From an uncultured Methylibium sp. (GTDB taxonomy: Bacteria > Pseudomonadota > Gammaproteobacteria > Burkholderiales > Burkholderiaceae_C): a stretch of 50,282 nt of DNA. Shown here piece after piece: positions 18,978 to 27,807 of the stretch (its first letter is position 1; every line of letters starts with the position of its first letter). The notes beneath the pieces were generated by a model. The model was not told the DNA's origin and searched no databases. It saw only the letters and a program-made list of their open reading frames with translations. The position numbers were made by a program, and so were the translations under genes. The stretch lies in contig NZ_CADEFR010000025.1 of the NCBI RefSeq assembly GCF_902826655.1, positions 1 to 50,282 of the forward strand, written 5' to 3'.

Positions 18978-20093
18978 ATGAACTCCCGCCTGCTGGCGCG
19001 CCTGGATGCCGCGATCGCGCAGGCGGCCGACCCGGTCGAGGCCGACGTCCTGCGGGCCGAGCGCGTCGGCCTGCTGGCGCGCGAGGGCCGGCTCGACGAG
19101 GCGCGCGCCGGCCTGGGCCCGCTGCACCGCCGGCACCACCTGCGGCCCGACGCCGCCACCGCGGCAGCGATCTGCCTGGCCGATGCGATGGTCGACTACT
19201 TCAGCGACCTCGGCGGCCAGGCGCGGGTCAAGCTGCAGCAGGCGCGCTCGCTCAGCATCTCGGCCAACCGGCCGGCGCTGCAGGCGCTGTGCGCGGCGTG
19301 GCTGGCGCACCTGGACTATGTGCACGACGACTTCGCCGGCGTCGTGCGCCACGCGTCGCTGGCGATGCGCCTCGCTGCACCGGACCACCACTCGGCGCGC
19401 TCGCGCGCCAACCTCGTCATCGCGATGAGCTACCACTATGCCGGCCGGCTGGACCTGGCCCAGCCCTGGTACTCGCGGTCACGCCAGCACGCGAGCGCCG
19501 AGGGCGACGCCGCGACGATCAGCGCGCTGATGCACAACATGGCCGCGCTGCGCGGCGACCAGGCGCGACTGGCGACCGTGCTGGACGACGACGCCGCGCG
19601 GGCCGAGGAGGCGCTGCATGCGCTGGCCGCGACCGAGTCGTCCGAGCACTTCGACGACCGGATCGGCGGCGCGGCGCTGCCGGTGCTGCAGCCCATCCTG
19701 CGCGCGCAGCTGCTGGTCACTCAACGCCGCCATGCCGAGGCGCTGGTGCTGTTCGAGGCGCACTTCGCCGACGCGCTGGCGCAGGGCCTGGGGCGGCTGG
19801 AGTGCGCGCTGCGCGCCGACGTCGCGTGGTGCCGCAGCCAGCTCGGCCAGCCGCAGCTGGCGCGCGAGCAGGCGCTGGCGGCGGTCGCGGCCTTGCGCCC
19901 GGAGTGCCACGTCGACGATCTGGCCGTCACGCACGGCCGGCTGGCGCAGGTCTACCGGGCGCTGGGCGAGGCCACGCAGGCTCGCCACCACACCCAGCAG
20001 GCGCGCGAGCACGCCGATCGGCATCGCGCGCAGCAGGCCCAGACCGTGGCCGAGCTCGACAAGACCTTCGGCGTCGGCTGGTCCGAGGAGTGA
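18978..20093 (+). CDS. TPR-like helical repeat protein of unknown role
   Basis: A 371-aa soluble protein rich in Ala, Arg and Leu. Repeating helix pairs of about 34-40 residues are visible, for example EADVLRAERVGLLAREGRLDEARAGL, AMSYHYAGRLDLAQPWY and THGRLAQVYRALGEATQARHH, as in tetratricopeptide repeats. I see no signal peptide, membrane segment or enzyme motif. ATG 18978 is chosen because the upstream in-frame part overlaps purC and looks non-coding. It is convergent with the thioredoxin-like gene. It could be a scaffold or a partner of a regulator; nothing adjacent decides this. Confidence 0.8.
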   Translation: MNSRLLARLDAAIAQAADPVEADVLRAERVGLLAREGRLDEARAGLGPLHRRHHLRPDAATAAAICLADAMVDYFSDLGGQARVKLQQARSLSISANRPALQALCAAWLAHLDYVHDDFAGVVRHASLAMRLAAPDHHSARSRANLVIAMSYHYAGRLDLAQPWYSRSRQHASAEGDAATISALMHNMAALRGDQARLATVLDDDAARAEEALHALAATESSEHFDDRIGGAALPVLQPILRAQLLVTQRRHAEALVLFEAHFADALAQGLGRLECALRADVAWCRSQLGQPQLAREQALAAVAALRPECHVDDLAVTHGRLAQVYRALGEATQARHHTQQAREHADRHRAQQAQTVAELDKTFGVGWSEE

Positions 20094-20124
20094 GTGCGAT
20101 CCGCCGCCGCCCGCGGCGCGTCGC

Positions 20125-21075
20125 TCAGGAGTGCAGCACCATGCTGAGGCGGCGGCGGTAGCCGTCGACCACCGGATCGCTGGCGACCGAGAGCGCCTTG
20201 GCGCCGGCGATCTCGAGCGTGCCCTTGGACTCGGCCGGCGCGGCCGCCTTGACCGCGGGCTTGCTCATCAGCTCGAGGATCGCGACGTAGAGCTTGCGCG
20301 CGCGCTCCTCGGACCAGGCCTTGTCGCGCATCAGGATCTCGAGCAGCTCGTCCATCGCTTCGGTCGGGCGGCCACCGGTCAGGTGCCGCTGGGCGAGCTC
20401 GAAGCGCGCCGCGAAGTCGCGCTTGTCGGCGGCGATCGCGGCGGCCAGGGCCTCCGGGCTGCGCGCGCCGGCCGACGCTTCCCAGGCCTGCAGGCACTGC
20501 CCCAGCGCGCTGGCGCGTGCATCGACGAAGGCCTTGGGCGCCAGCGGCTCGTAGGCGCGTCGGGCGTCGGCCACGCGGCCTGCGTCGAGCAGGCGCTTCA
20601 CGTAGTCGGCGCGGATCGCATCGTCGCCGGGCGACATGGCCAGCGCCTCCGAGAGCTTGTCGAGCGCCGCCCCGGTGTCGCCCTCCGCGGCCAGCTGTTC
20701 GGCCTCCTGCGCTTCTTCCTCGGCCGCCAGTTCGTCGGGGCTGGGGACGTGCTTGTCGAGGAAGGCGCGGATCTGGGCCTCGGGCAGCGCGCCGACGAAG
20801 CCGTCGACCGGCTGGCCGCCGACGAACATCACGCAGAAAGGGATGGAGCGCACGCCGAAGGCCTGGCTCAGCTGGCCGGCGATCTCGGGCTGCTCGTCGC
20901 TGTTGAGCTTGGCCAGCACGAAGCGGCCCGCGTAGGCGGTTTCCAGCTTCTCGAGCACGGGACCGAGCTGCTTGCAGGGCCCGCACCACGGGGCCCAGAT
21001 GTCGAGCAGCACGGGCGCGTGCATCGAGGCCTGGATCAGATCGGTCTCGAGGTTCTGGAGGGTGATGTCGATCAT
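20125..21075 (-). CDS. Thioredoxin-TPR protein (YbbN/CnoX-like)
   Basis: A 316-aa protein with an N-terminal thioredoxin domain, active site WCGPCK (Cys31, Cys34), and a C-terminal helical TPR-like region from about residue 125. This is the layout of YbbN/CnoX, which protects oxidatively damaged proteins and passes them to chaperonin. E. coli CnoX lacks the full CGPC redox motif, whereas here both cysteines are present, so redox activity is expected. ATG 21075 gives the normal thioredoxin start MIDITLQN. It is divergent from purE across 76 nt. Confidence 0.92.
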   Translation of the reverse strand: MIDITLQNLETDLIQASMHAPVLLDIWAPWCGPCKQLGPVLEKLETAYAGRFVLAKLNSDEQPEIAGQLSQAFGVRSIPFCVMFVGGQPVDGFVGALPEAQIRAFLDKHVPSPDELAAEEEAQEAEQLAAEGDTGAALDKLSEALAMSPGDDAIRADYVKRLLDAGRVADARRAYEPLAPKAFVDARASALGQCLQAWEASAGARSPEALAAAIAADKRDFAARFELAQRHLTGGRPTEAMDELLEILMRDKAWSEERARKLYVAILELMSKPAVKAAAPAESKGTLEIAGAKALSVASDPVVDGYRRRLSMVLHS

Positions 21076-21118
21076 GTCGGGACAGGTGCGGGCGAGAGTC
21101 GGCAAACCAAGCGCCGCC

Positions 21119-21124
21119 TACAAT
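21119..21124 (+). promoter_or_regulatory. Putative -10 box of purE
   Basis: TACAAT lies in the 76-nt divergent gap, 27 nt before the purE GTG. No clear -35 element. Confidence 0.4.
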
Positions 21125-21151
21125 TCGGGGTTTATCGGAACCGGAGCGGCC

Positions 21152-21646
21152 GTGGGCGCAGCGATTCCCCTGATCGGCGTGGTGATGGGCTCCAGCAGCG
21201 ACTGGGAGGTCATGCGCCACGCAAGCGACATTCTCACCGAGTTCGGCGTGCCTTTCGAGGCGCAGGTCGTGTCGGCCCATCGCATGCCCGACGACATGTT
21301 CCGCTACGCGGAGTCGGCCCGCGGGCGCGGCCTGCGGGCGATCATCGCCGGCGCCGGCGGTGCGGCCCACCTGCCGGGCATGCTGGCTGCGAAGACCACG
21401 CTGCCGGTCCTCGGTGTGCCGGTCCCCGGGAAGCACCTGCAGGGCGTCGACTCGTTGCACTCGATCGTGCAGATGCCCAAGGGCGTGCCGGTAGCCACGT
21501 TCGCGATCGGTGCGAGCGGTGCCGCCAACGCGGCCTTGTTCGCGGTCGCGCTGCTGGCCGGCGACGACGCCGACCTGCTCGGCCGGCTCGGGGTCTGGCG
21601 GTCGCGCCAGACCGAAGCGGCACGTGCCTCGAAGCTGGAATCCTGA
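21152..21646 (+). CDS. purE: 5-(carboxyamino)imidazole ribonucleotide mutase
   Basis: PurE converts N5-CAIR to CAIR in purine synthesis. The 164-aa class I protein shows [23 protein letters not shown] with the catalytic His, [14 protein letters not shown] and [15 protein letters not shown] at 21152 is the start: a GGAG lies 5 nt upstream and it gives the expected short lead into [10 protein letters not shown]; the earlier ATG lies inside the divergent gene. Its TGA overlaps the purK start (TGATG). Confidence 0.96.
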   Translation: MGAAIPLIGVVMGSSSDWEVMRHASDILTEFGVPFEAQVVSAHRMPDDMFRYAESARGRGLRAIIAGAGGAAHLPGMLAAKTTLPVLGVPVPGKHLQGVDSLHSIVQMPKGVPVATFAIGASGAANAALFAVALLAGDDADLLGRLGVWRSRQTEAARASKLES

Positions 21647-22836
21647 TGGCGCAGTTCCGGACCATCCTGCCCGCCGCCGTCGGCGCCGGGGCCCAGGACA
21701 GCACGCTCGGCGTGATGGGCGGCGGCCAGCTCGGCCGCATGTTCGTGCACGCGGCGCAGCGCCTGGGCTACTTCACCGCCGTCCTCGACCCCGACGTCGC
21801 CAGCCCGGCCGGCCTGGTCTCGCACGTGCACGTTCAGACCGACTACCTGGACGAGCAGGGTCTCGCGCAGATGCTGCGTCGCTGCAGCGCGATCACGACC
21901 GAGTTCGAGAACGTGCCGGCTGGGGCGCTCTACACCCTCGGTGCCCACCTGCCGACGGCGCCGGGCGCCGAGTCGGTGGCGATCTGCCAGGACCGCAAGC
22001 TCGAGAAGCAGCATTTCGTGCGCTGCGGCGTGCCGTGCGCGCCGCATGCGGTGATCGAGACGGCCGAGCAGCTGGCCACCGTCGATGCCGACCTGCTGCC
22101 CGGCATCCTGAAGACCACGCGCCTCGGCTACGACGGCAAGGGCCAGGTGCGCGTCGCCACCCGCGACGCACTGGCGGCCGCTTGGTCCGAACTCCGGCAG
22201 GCGCCCTGCGTGCTGGAAAAGCTGCTGCCGCTGGACTTCGAGCTCAGCGTCATCCTCGCGCGTGATGCCGACGGCCACAGCGTCGCACTGCCGGTGCAGC
22301 AGAACCTGCACCGCGACGGCGTCCTCGCGGTGACGCAGGTGCCCGGTCCGCGTGTCACCGCGGCACTGGCCGCGCAGGCGACGGCGGCCGCACAGCGCAT
22401 CGCCGACGGCTTGCACTACGTCGGCGTGCTGTGCGTCGAGTTCTTCGTGTTGCAGGACGGCAGCCTCGTGGCCAACGAGATGGCCCCGCGCCCGCACAAC
22501 TCCGGCCACTACAGCATCGATGCCTGCGACGTCTCGCAGTTCGACCTGCAGGTGCGCTGCATGACCGGCCTGCCGCTGCCGCCGCCGCGCCTGCATTCGC
22601 CGGCCGTGATGCTCAACCTGCTGGGCGACCTGTGGTTCGACGATGCCGGGCGCGAGCGCACGCCCGACTGGACCGCCGTGCTGGCCCTGCCGGGCGCGCA
22701 CCTGCACCTGTACGGCAAGAGCAGCGCCCGCCGCGGCCGCAAGATGGGCCACCTGACCCTGACGGCCGCCACGCCCGACGCTGCCCGCGCGCTGGCGCTG
22801 CAGGCCGCCGAGCGGCTGGGTCTGCCGGCGTTCTAG
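21646..22836 (+). CDS. purK: 5-(carboxyamino)imidazole ribonucleotide synthase
   Basis: PurK, an ATP-grasp enzyme, carboxylates AIR with bicarbonate to give N5-CAIR, the substrate of PurE. The 396-aa protein has GVMGGGQLGRM, TEFENVP, KTTRLGYDGKGQ, an ATP-grasp core (VLEKLLPLDFELSVILARD) and NEMAPRPHNSGHYSIDAC. It begins inside the purE stop codon, so translation is coupled. Slightly longer than the E. coli form because of an N-terminal lead before the nucleotide-binding loop. Confidence 0.97.
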   Translation: MAQFRTILPAAVGAGAQDSTLGVMGGGQLGRMFVHAAQRLGYFTAVLDPDVASPAGLVSHVHVQTDYLDEQGLAQMLRRCSAITTEFENVPAGALYTLGAHLPTAPGAESVAICQDRKLEKQHFVRCGVPCAPHAVIETAEQLATVDADLLPGILKTTRLGYDGKGQVRVATRDALAAAWSELRQAPCVLEKLLPLDFELSVILARDADGHSVALPVQQNLHRDGVLAVTQVPGPRVTAALAAQATAAAQRIADGLHYVGVLCVEFFVLQDGSLVANEMAPRPHNSGHYSIDACDVSQFDLQVRCMTGLPLPPPRLHSPAVMLNLLGDLWFDDAGRERTPDWTAVLALPGAHLHLYGKSSARRGRKMGHLTLTAATPDAARALALQAAERLGLPAF

Positions 22837-22843
22837 GGTCCGC

Positions 22844-23839
22844 ATGACGGTGCTGGACGGGCGTGAGCCCGGCGCCCTCGCGCAGGCTGCCGAGCGCCTG
22901 GCCGAGGGCGGGCTGGTCGCCTTCCCGACCGAGACGGTCTACGGCCTCGGGGCCCGGGCCGACGACGATGCGGCGGCGGCCCGGGTGTTCGCGGTGAAGG
23001 GCCGTCCCGCCGGGCATCCGCTGATCGTGCACGTGGCTGATGCGCAAGGCGCGGCCGCATTTGCGGCCGCCTTGCCCCCGCTGGCGCAACGCCTGATGGC
23101 GGCGTTCTGGCCCGGGCCGCTGACGGTGATCGTCGCGCGCCGCGACGGCATCGCGGCCGCGGCGGCCGGCGGGCAGCCGACGATCGGGCTGCGCTGTCCC
23201 AGCCATCCCGTCGCACAGGCGTTGTTGCGCGCCGCGGCGGCGCTCGGCGTGCCCGGCATCGCGGCGCCGAGCGCCAACCGCTATGGCCGCCTCAGCCCGA
23301 CGCGTGCGGCGCACGTTGCGGCGGAGTTCGGCGACGAACTGATGGTGCTCGACGGCGGCGACTGCGAGGTCGGCATCGAGTCCAGCATCGTCGACTGCTC
23401 TCGCGGGCATCCGGTGCTGTTGCGTCCCGGCGTGCTGGCGCGCGCCCGGATCGAGGCCGCGGCCGGCGAGCCGCTGGCCGATGCGGACGCCGCGGCGCCG
23501 CGCGCCCCCGGCACGCTGGCCTCGCATTACGCGCCGCGCGCGCGGCTGCGACTGATGGCGCCGAGCGCGCTGCGCACGGCGCTCGACGTGCTGCCGCTCG
23601 AAGCCCTGCCGAAGCAGGGTCCGCGAAAGCTGGCGGTATATTCCCGCAGCGTCGCGGTGCCGTCGCGCCTGAGGCATCACCGCATGCCGGACGATCCGGC
23701 GGCCGCGGCGCATGAACTGTTCTCCGTGCTGCATGAACTCGACGACGAGGGCGTGCAGCTGATCTGGGTCGAAGAGCCGCCGGCCGATGCCGCCTGGGAG
23801 GGCGTGCGCGACCGTCTACAGCGCGCGGCCGCGCCTTGA
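22844..23839 (+). CDS. tsaC: L-threonylcarbamoyladenylate synthase (Sua5/YwlC long type)
   Basis: Makes threonylcarbamoyl-AMP from threonine, bicarbonate and ATP for t6A modification of ANN-decoding tRNAs. The 331-aa protein has the YrdC-like catalytic domain (VAFPTETVYGLGARA, KGRPAGHPLIVH, APSANRYGRLSPT) and, after the linker APGTLASHYAPR near residue 222, the extra C-terminal Sua5 domain. It starts 7 nt after purK. Its partner gene tsaB is in the same window at 27.8 kb. Confidence 0.95.
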   Translation: MTVLDGREPGALAQAAERLAEGGLVAFPTETVYGLGARADDDAAAARVFAVKGRPAGHPLIVHVADAQGAAAFAAALPPLAQRLMAAFWPGPLTVIVARRDGIAAAAAGGQPTIGLRCPSHPVAQALLRAAAALGVPGIAAPSANRYGRLSPTRAAHVAAEFGDELMVLDGGDCEVGIESSIVDCSRGHPVLLRPGVLARARIEAAAGEPLADADAAAPRAPGTLASHYAPRARLRLMAPSALRTALDVLPLEALPKQGPRKLAVYSRSVAVPSRLRHHRMPDDPAAAAHELFSVLHELDDEGVQLIWVEEPPADAAWEGVRDRLQRAAAP

Positions 23840-23874
23840 GCGCCGCGACCCTCCGCCTTGTCCTTGGAGTGAGC

Positions 23875-25032
23875 ATGAGTGTTGGGATCGATCTGCATCG
23901 CGGCTGGCGCCGCCCGGGCCCGCGCGTCGCGGCCGCCTCCGTGCTGGGCCTGCTGCTCGTGGTGATGGCGGCCTGCGGCGGCGGCGACCGCGTCAGCAGC
24001 TTCTCGCCGCAGCGCCTGCTGGTGTTCGGCGACGAGGCGAACGTGATCGCCGGCAGCGATGGCCTGCTCTACACGGCGGATGCGCCGCCGGTGGCGATCA
24101 CGACGCAGGCCGGCGCGAAGTACTCGGTCAACGCTCGCAACCTGGATGCCGGCGGCGCGCCGTTGGCGACCTACAACTGCAACGCCCTCGCCGTGTGGGT
24201 CCAGGCCGTTGCCGGCCACTACGGGATGGGCCTGGCCGCCGTCCCGCCCAATGCGACTACCGCCACGGTGGTGCCCGACGCCTGCAATCCCTACGCACCG
24301 AACGCGGCCCGCGGGCGCATCTACGCCCAGGTCGGAGCGCGCGTTGGCAGTATCGCCGCGCAGGTGGCCAATCACCAGGTCTCGACAGGCACCGGCTTCT
24401 CGAACACGGACCTCGTGACGGTGATGGTGGGTCAGCGCGACATCCTCGATGCGTATGCGCTCTATCCGGCCCAGAGCGAAGATGCGGTGGTGTCGATCGT
24501 CGAGGCGACGGGTCGTGCGCTCGGCGCCCAGGTCAACGCCATCGCCCAGGCGGGCGGTCGCGTGCTGATCGCCACGGTGCCGAACCAGGGGGCCACGCCC
24601 TTTGCTGCCGCTCAGAACGCGCTGGCCGACGGCCGCGCTGCGTTGCTGAGCCGCATGACCCAGCGCTTCAATGCCGGGCTCCGGGCGGCGCTGGTCAATG
24701 ACGGCCGGGTGATCGGTCTGGTGCAGGCCGACGAACAGTTGCAGCTCGTGATCAACAACCCGGCGGTGTTTGGCTACGCTAGTGTCTCTGCCGCGGCATG
24801 CACCGGCTTGACGCCACCTCCGGGCAGCGGGCCGTTTACGCCGACGAACGAGCTGCTCGGTTGCGTGGCTCCGACGGCGGCAACGGCCTCCGCGCCGGCT
24901 ACGCCGGGCACCCTGGTGACGGGCGCCACAGTCGGCAACTACCTCTGGGCCGACCACTACCGCTTCGGCGTGGATGGTCACAGCCGCATCGGCAATCTCG
25001 CGATCACCCGGGCCGTCAACAACCCGTTCTAG
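23875..25032 (+). CDS. SGNH-like lipoprotein with altered catalytic motifs
   Basis: A 385-aa exported protein with a lipoprotein-type signal ending VVMAAC. The layout follows SGNH/GDSL esterases: block I LLVFGDEANV (about residue 47), block II GRIYAQVGARV, block III LVTVMVGQRD, block V near the C-terminus (YLWADHYRFGVDGHSRIG). The residues are not the usual ones: GDS is GDE, GxND is GQRD, and DxxHP is not clearly present. It may be a non-catalytic binder or a divergent subfamily. ATG 23875 has GGAG upstream; an overlapping TTG at 23836 is less likely. Its stop overlaps that of the convergent gene. Confidence 0.82.
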   Translation: MSVGIDLHRGWRRPGPRVAAASVLGLLLVVMAACGGGDRVSSFSPQRLLVFGDEANVIAGSDGLLYTADAPPVAITTQAGAKYSVNARNLDAGGAPLATYNCNALAVWVQAVAGHYGMGLAAVPPNATTATVVPDACNPYAPNAARGRIYAQVGARVGSIAAQVANHQVSTGTGFSNTDLVTVMVGQRDILDAYALYPAQSEDAVVSIVEATGRALGAQVNAIAQAGGRVLIATVPNQGATPFAAAQNALADGRAALLSRMTQRFNAGLRAALVNDGRVIGLVQADEQLQLVINNPAVFGYASVSAAACTGLTPPPGSGPFTPTNELLGCVAPTAATASAPATPGTLVTGATVGNYLWADHYRFGVDGHSRIGNLAITRAVNNPF

Positions 25033-25292
25033 CGCCGACTCGCGATCTTCAGGCCCAGTATCACGAGCGCCAGCCCCAGCGTGATCGCGTTGGCCACGAC
25101 GATGGGCCAGGCACGCAGCGCCCAGCCGTAGGCCAGCCACAGCGCGATGCCGAGCGAGAACACGCCGTACATGCCGAGCGAGATGCCCGACAGGTCGCGC
25201 GTGCGCCAGCTGAGCCAGGCCTGCGGCACGAACGCCGCCGTGGTGAGCGCGGCCGCCGCGTAGCCCAGCGCATCGGTCCAGCCGACGCTCAT
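25029..25292 (-). CDS. SemiSWEET-type small transporter
   Basis: An 87-aa membrane protein with one three-helix MtN3/SemiSWEET unit: helix 1 ALGYAAAALTTAAFVPQAW, helix 2 MYGVFSLGIALWLAYGWAL, helix 3 PIVVANAITLGLALVIL. The Pro-Gln pair at the end of helix 1 and the SGISLGMY loop are typical. These proteins dimerise to move small sugars. The start overlaps the dacB stop by 4 nt (ATGA on the minus strand), so it is translated together with PBP4. Confidence 0.9.
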   Translation of the reverse strand: MSVGWTDALGYAAAALTTAAFVPQAWLSWRTRDLSGISLGMYGVFSLGIALWLAYGWALRAWPIVVANAITLGLALVILGLKIASRR

Positions 25293-26758
25293 CGGTCCTG
25301 ATCCTCGGCGGCCCACTGCACCAGCGCATCGAGGACCGGTCGGGCCGCGCCGGCGTTCGGGTGGTTGACGATGACCACCAGCGCGTAGCGGCGTCCCGAC
25401 TGTCCCAGCACGTAGCCGGCGAGGCCCATCGCGTCGCGCAGCGAGCCGGTCTTCAGGTGTGCGCGGCCGAGCGCGGCGCCCCACAGGCGCCCCGGCCGCC
25501 GCGCGGTGCCGTCGATGCCGGTCAGCGGCAGTGAACTGGCCAGCTCGGGCATGACCGGGCTGGCCCACAGCGCCTGCAGCCACGCCGCCATGCAGCGCGC
25601 GCTGCTGCGCGACTGGCGCGACAGCCCCGAACCGTTGTCGATCGAGAACTCGGCGTCGCTGCACCCGGCGCGGCTGCGCACCTGGCCGCGCACCACCTCG
25701 CGGGCCGCCTCGGCAGGCCCGGTCGGCGCCGACGCCGGCCGGTTGACCGGCGCCACCGTCAAGCCGAGCGTCAGGAACAGCTGCTGCGCCATCACGTTGT
25801 TGCTGAACTTGTTGATGTCGCGGATGACGCTGGCGAGCGGCGGCGAGCTCGCCTCGAACAAGGGCTGCGCCCCGGCCGGCACGGCGCCGTCGCGGACGCG
25901 GCCCAGCAGCTTGCCGCCCAGGTCGCGCCAGACGGCCTCGACCAGGCGCACGTTGTAGCTGCGCGGCTCGGCATAGGCGATCGGCCAGCTCTTCTCGCCG
26001 CAGCCCGGCGGGTACAGGCCGGTCAGCCGCAGTCGCAGCGGGTCCGTGAAGTCGGGCTTGAGGGCGCCGCGCCAGTCGCCGCAGTCGCCGCCGTTGCCGA
26101 GCGGAACGGTCGGATCGATCTGCACGCCGGCCAGGCTGACGTCGCTGGCGACGCGCGCGACACCACGCGCGACATCGGGCGTGAAGGTGAGCGTGATCGA
26201 CTTCAGGTTGAGCAGCAGTGCATCGGGCTGCACGTTGTAGGGCCGGTAGCGCTCGCCATCGAAATCACCCGGCTCGCCGTTCGGCGCGGGGAAGGCGCTG
26301 CCGTCCAGCACGATGTCGCCGCGGATCTCGCGGATGCCGCGCGCCTGCACCTGGCGCATCAGCAGCCACAGGCGCTCGATCACCAGCGTCGGATCGCCGC
26401 GGCCCTGGATCACCAGGTCGCCGAGCAGCACGCCGTCGACGGTGGCGCCGGTGGTCAGCACCGGCGTCGCCCAGGCCCAGGCCGGCCCCAGCAGCTCGAG
26501 CGCCGCGCCGGTGGTGTAGAGCTTCATCAGCGAGGCCGGATTGACCGGCTGCTGGGCGCGGTGCGACAGCCTCGGCGCGGCCGCACCCGGTGTGCCGACT
26601 TCGATCACCTGCACGACCAGGGCTTCGGGCGGCAGTTGCGCGCGCTTCATCGCGGCCTGCACCGAAGCCGGCAGCTCGTTGGCGGCGGCACCCAGCACCG
26701 CGGTGCCCAGCAGTGCGGCGGCGGCCTTGCGTCGCCAGCGAACCCAGGGTCTCGTCAT
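25289..26758 (-). CDS. dacB: D-alanyl-D-alanine carboxypeptidase/endopeptidase (PBP4, S13 family)
   Basis: Periplasmic class C penicillin-binding protein that trims or cleaves peptidoglycan cross-links. The 489-aa protein has a basic N-terminus with a hydrophobic export signal (about 10-27), the active-site SLMK (Ser76, Lys79), the large insertion domain typical of S13, SNN in the stretch KFSNNVMAQQL, and HLKTGSL near the C-terminus. ATG 26758 gives the signal peptide directly; upstream in-frame codons overlap the divergent transporter. Confidence 0.95.
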   Translation of the reverse strand: MTRPWVRWRRKAAAALLGTAVLGAAANELPASVQAAMKRAQLPPEALVVQVIEVGTPGAAAPRLSHRAQQPVNPASLMKLYTTGAALELLGPAWAWATPVLTTGATVDGVLLGDLVIQGRGDPTLVIERLWLLMRQVQARGIREIRGDIVLDGSAFPAPNGEPGDFDGERYRPYNVQPDALLLNLKSITLTFTPDVARGVARVASDVSLAGVQIDPTVPLGNGGDCGDWRGALKPDFTDPLRLRLTGLYPPGCGEKSWPIAYAEPRSYNVRLVEAVWRDLGGKLLGRVRDGAVPAGAQPLFEASSPPLASVIRDINKFSNNVMAQQLFLTLGLTVAPVNRPASAPTGPAEAAREVVRGQVRSRAGCSDAEFSIDNGSGLSRQSRSSARCMAAWLQALWASPVMPELASSLPLTGIDGTARRPGRLWGAALGRAHLKTGSLRDAMGLAGYVLGQSGRRYALVVIVNHPNAGAARPVLDALVQWAAEDQDR

Positions 26759-26810
26759 GGACCGGGATGGTAGCGGCCGCCTGCGGCAGGACGCGCCGCT
26801 ACACTGAGGC

Positions 26811-27797
26811 ATGGACTCCCGAGCCGGCATCGAGCCTGGTCCGCGGGCCACCTGGGTCGGCTGGCTCTGCGCGGCGGTGGTGCTGTGCATCTGGTCGTCG
26901 TTCATCCTCGTGGCCCGGTCGTCGGCCAGTCGGACCCTCAGCCCTTTCGACATCGCTTTCCTGCGCTTCGCCGTGTCGGGCGTGGTGCTGATCGGCCTCG
27001 GCTGGTGGTGGCGCCGCCGCAAGCCGCCCCTGGCCTCGGAGTGGCGCGGCGGACTGCCTGCCGCGCGCTGGGCCGGACTCGGGTTGAGCGCCGGCGTCGC
27101 CTACTGCGGCTTTGCCTACAGCGCCTTCTTCTTCGCGCCGGCCGCGCATGGCGCGGTGCTGCTGCCGGGCTCGCTGCCGCTGTGGACGGCGGTGATGGCC
27201 TGGCTCCTGCTGGGCGAGCGCTCCGGCCGCCAGCGCCTGGCCGGGCTGGCGCTGATCGTGGCCGGCGACCTGCTGGTCGGCGGGGCGAGCCTGCTGCATG
27301 CGTTCGACGGCGGCACGGTCTGGATCGGCGACCTCCTGCTGCTGTGCGGCTCGATGAGCTGGGGCCTGTACACGGTGCTGTGTCGACGCTGGCGGGTGAC
27401 CGCCGTGGAGGCGACGCTCGCGATCGGCAGCTTCTGCCTCGTGACCGCGGTACCGCTGTACGCGCTGGGCGTGCTGGGCGGCGTGATCCCGAGCGGGCTG
27501 CATGCCGCGCCCTGGTCGGAGATCGTCTTCCAGGGCCTCTACCAGGGCCTGTTCGCGATGATCATCGCCGGCATGGCCTACACGCAGGTGGTCGCGACCT
27601 TCGGGCCGGTGCGCAGCACCATGATCACCGCCCTGGTGCCGCCGATCGCGGCGCTGGCGGCGGTGCCCCTGCTCGGCGAGGCGCTCGTGCCGACGACGCT
27701 GCTGGGTCTGGCCTGCGTGACCGGCGGCTTGCTGCTCGGGCTGCGCGCGGCGCTGCCCCGGACCGCCCCGCTGCCGCGACCCGAGGGCGCGACATGA
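26811..27797 (+). CDS. DMT-superfamily (EamA) transporter
   Basis: A 328-aa inner-membrane protein with ten predicted hydrophobic segments arranged as two EamA repeats, including an early SPFDIAFLRFAVSG and a second-repeat GPVRSTMITALVPPIAAL. The family exports amino acids, metabolites or drugs; the substrate cannot be told here. No Shine-Dalgarno site precedes ATG 26811; TACACT ends 5 nt before it. Divergent from dacB, and 10 nt before tsaB. Confidence 0.92.
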   Translation: MDSRAGIEPGPRATWVGWLCAAVVLCIWSSFILVARSSASRTLSPFDIAFLRFAVSGVVLIGLGWWWRRRKPPLASEWRGGLPAARWAGLGLSAGVAYCGFAYSAFFFAPAAHGAVLLPGSLPLWTAVMAWLLLGERSGRQRLAGLALIVAGDLLVGGASLLHAFDGGTVWIGDLLLLCGSMSWGLYTVLCRRWRVTAVEATLAIGSFCLVTAVPLYALGVLGGVIPSGLHAAPWSEIVFQGLYQGLFAMIIAGMAYTQVVATFGPVRSTMITALVPPIAALAAVPLLGEALVPTTLLGLACVTGGLLLGLRAALPRTAPLPRPEGAT

Positions 27798-27807
27798 GGG
27801 ACGGCCG

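Noticed and set aside
23836-23875. TTG 23836 as start of the SGNH-like lipoprotein, coupled to the tsaC stop
   Set aside because: ATG 23875 has a GGAG ribosome site and places the basic residues and hydrophobic core of the signal peptide normally; the upstream 13 residues add nothing family-like.
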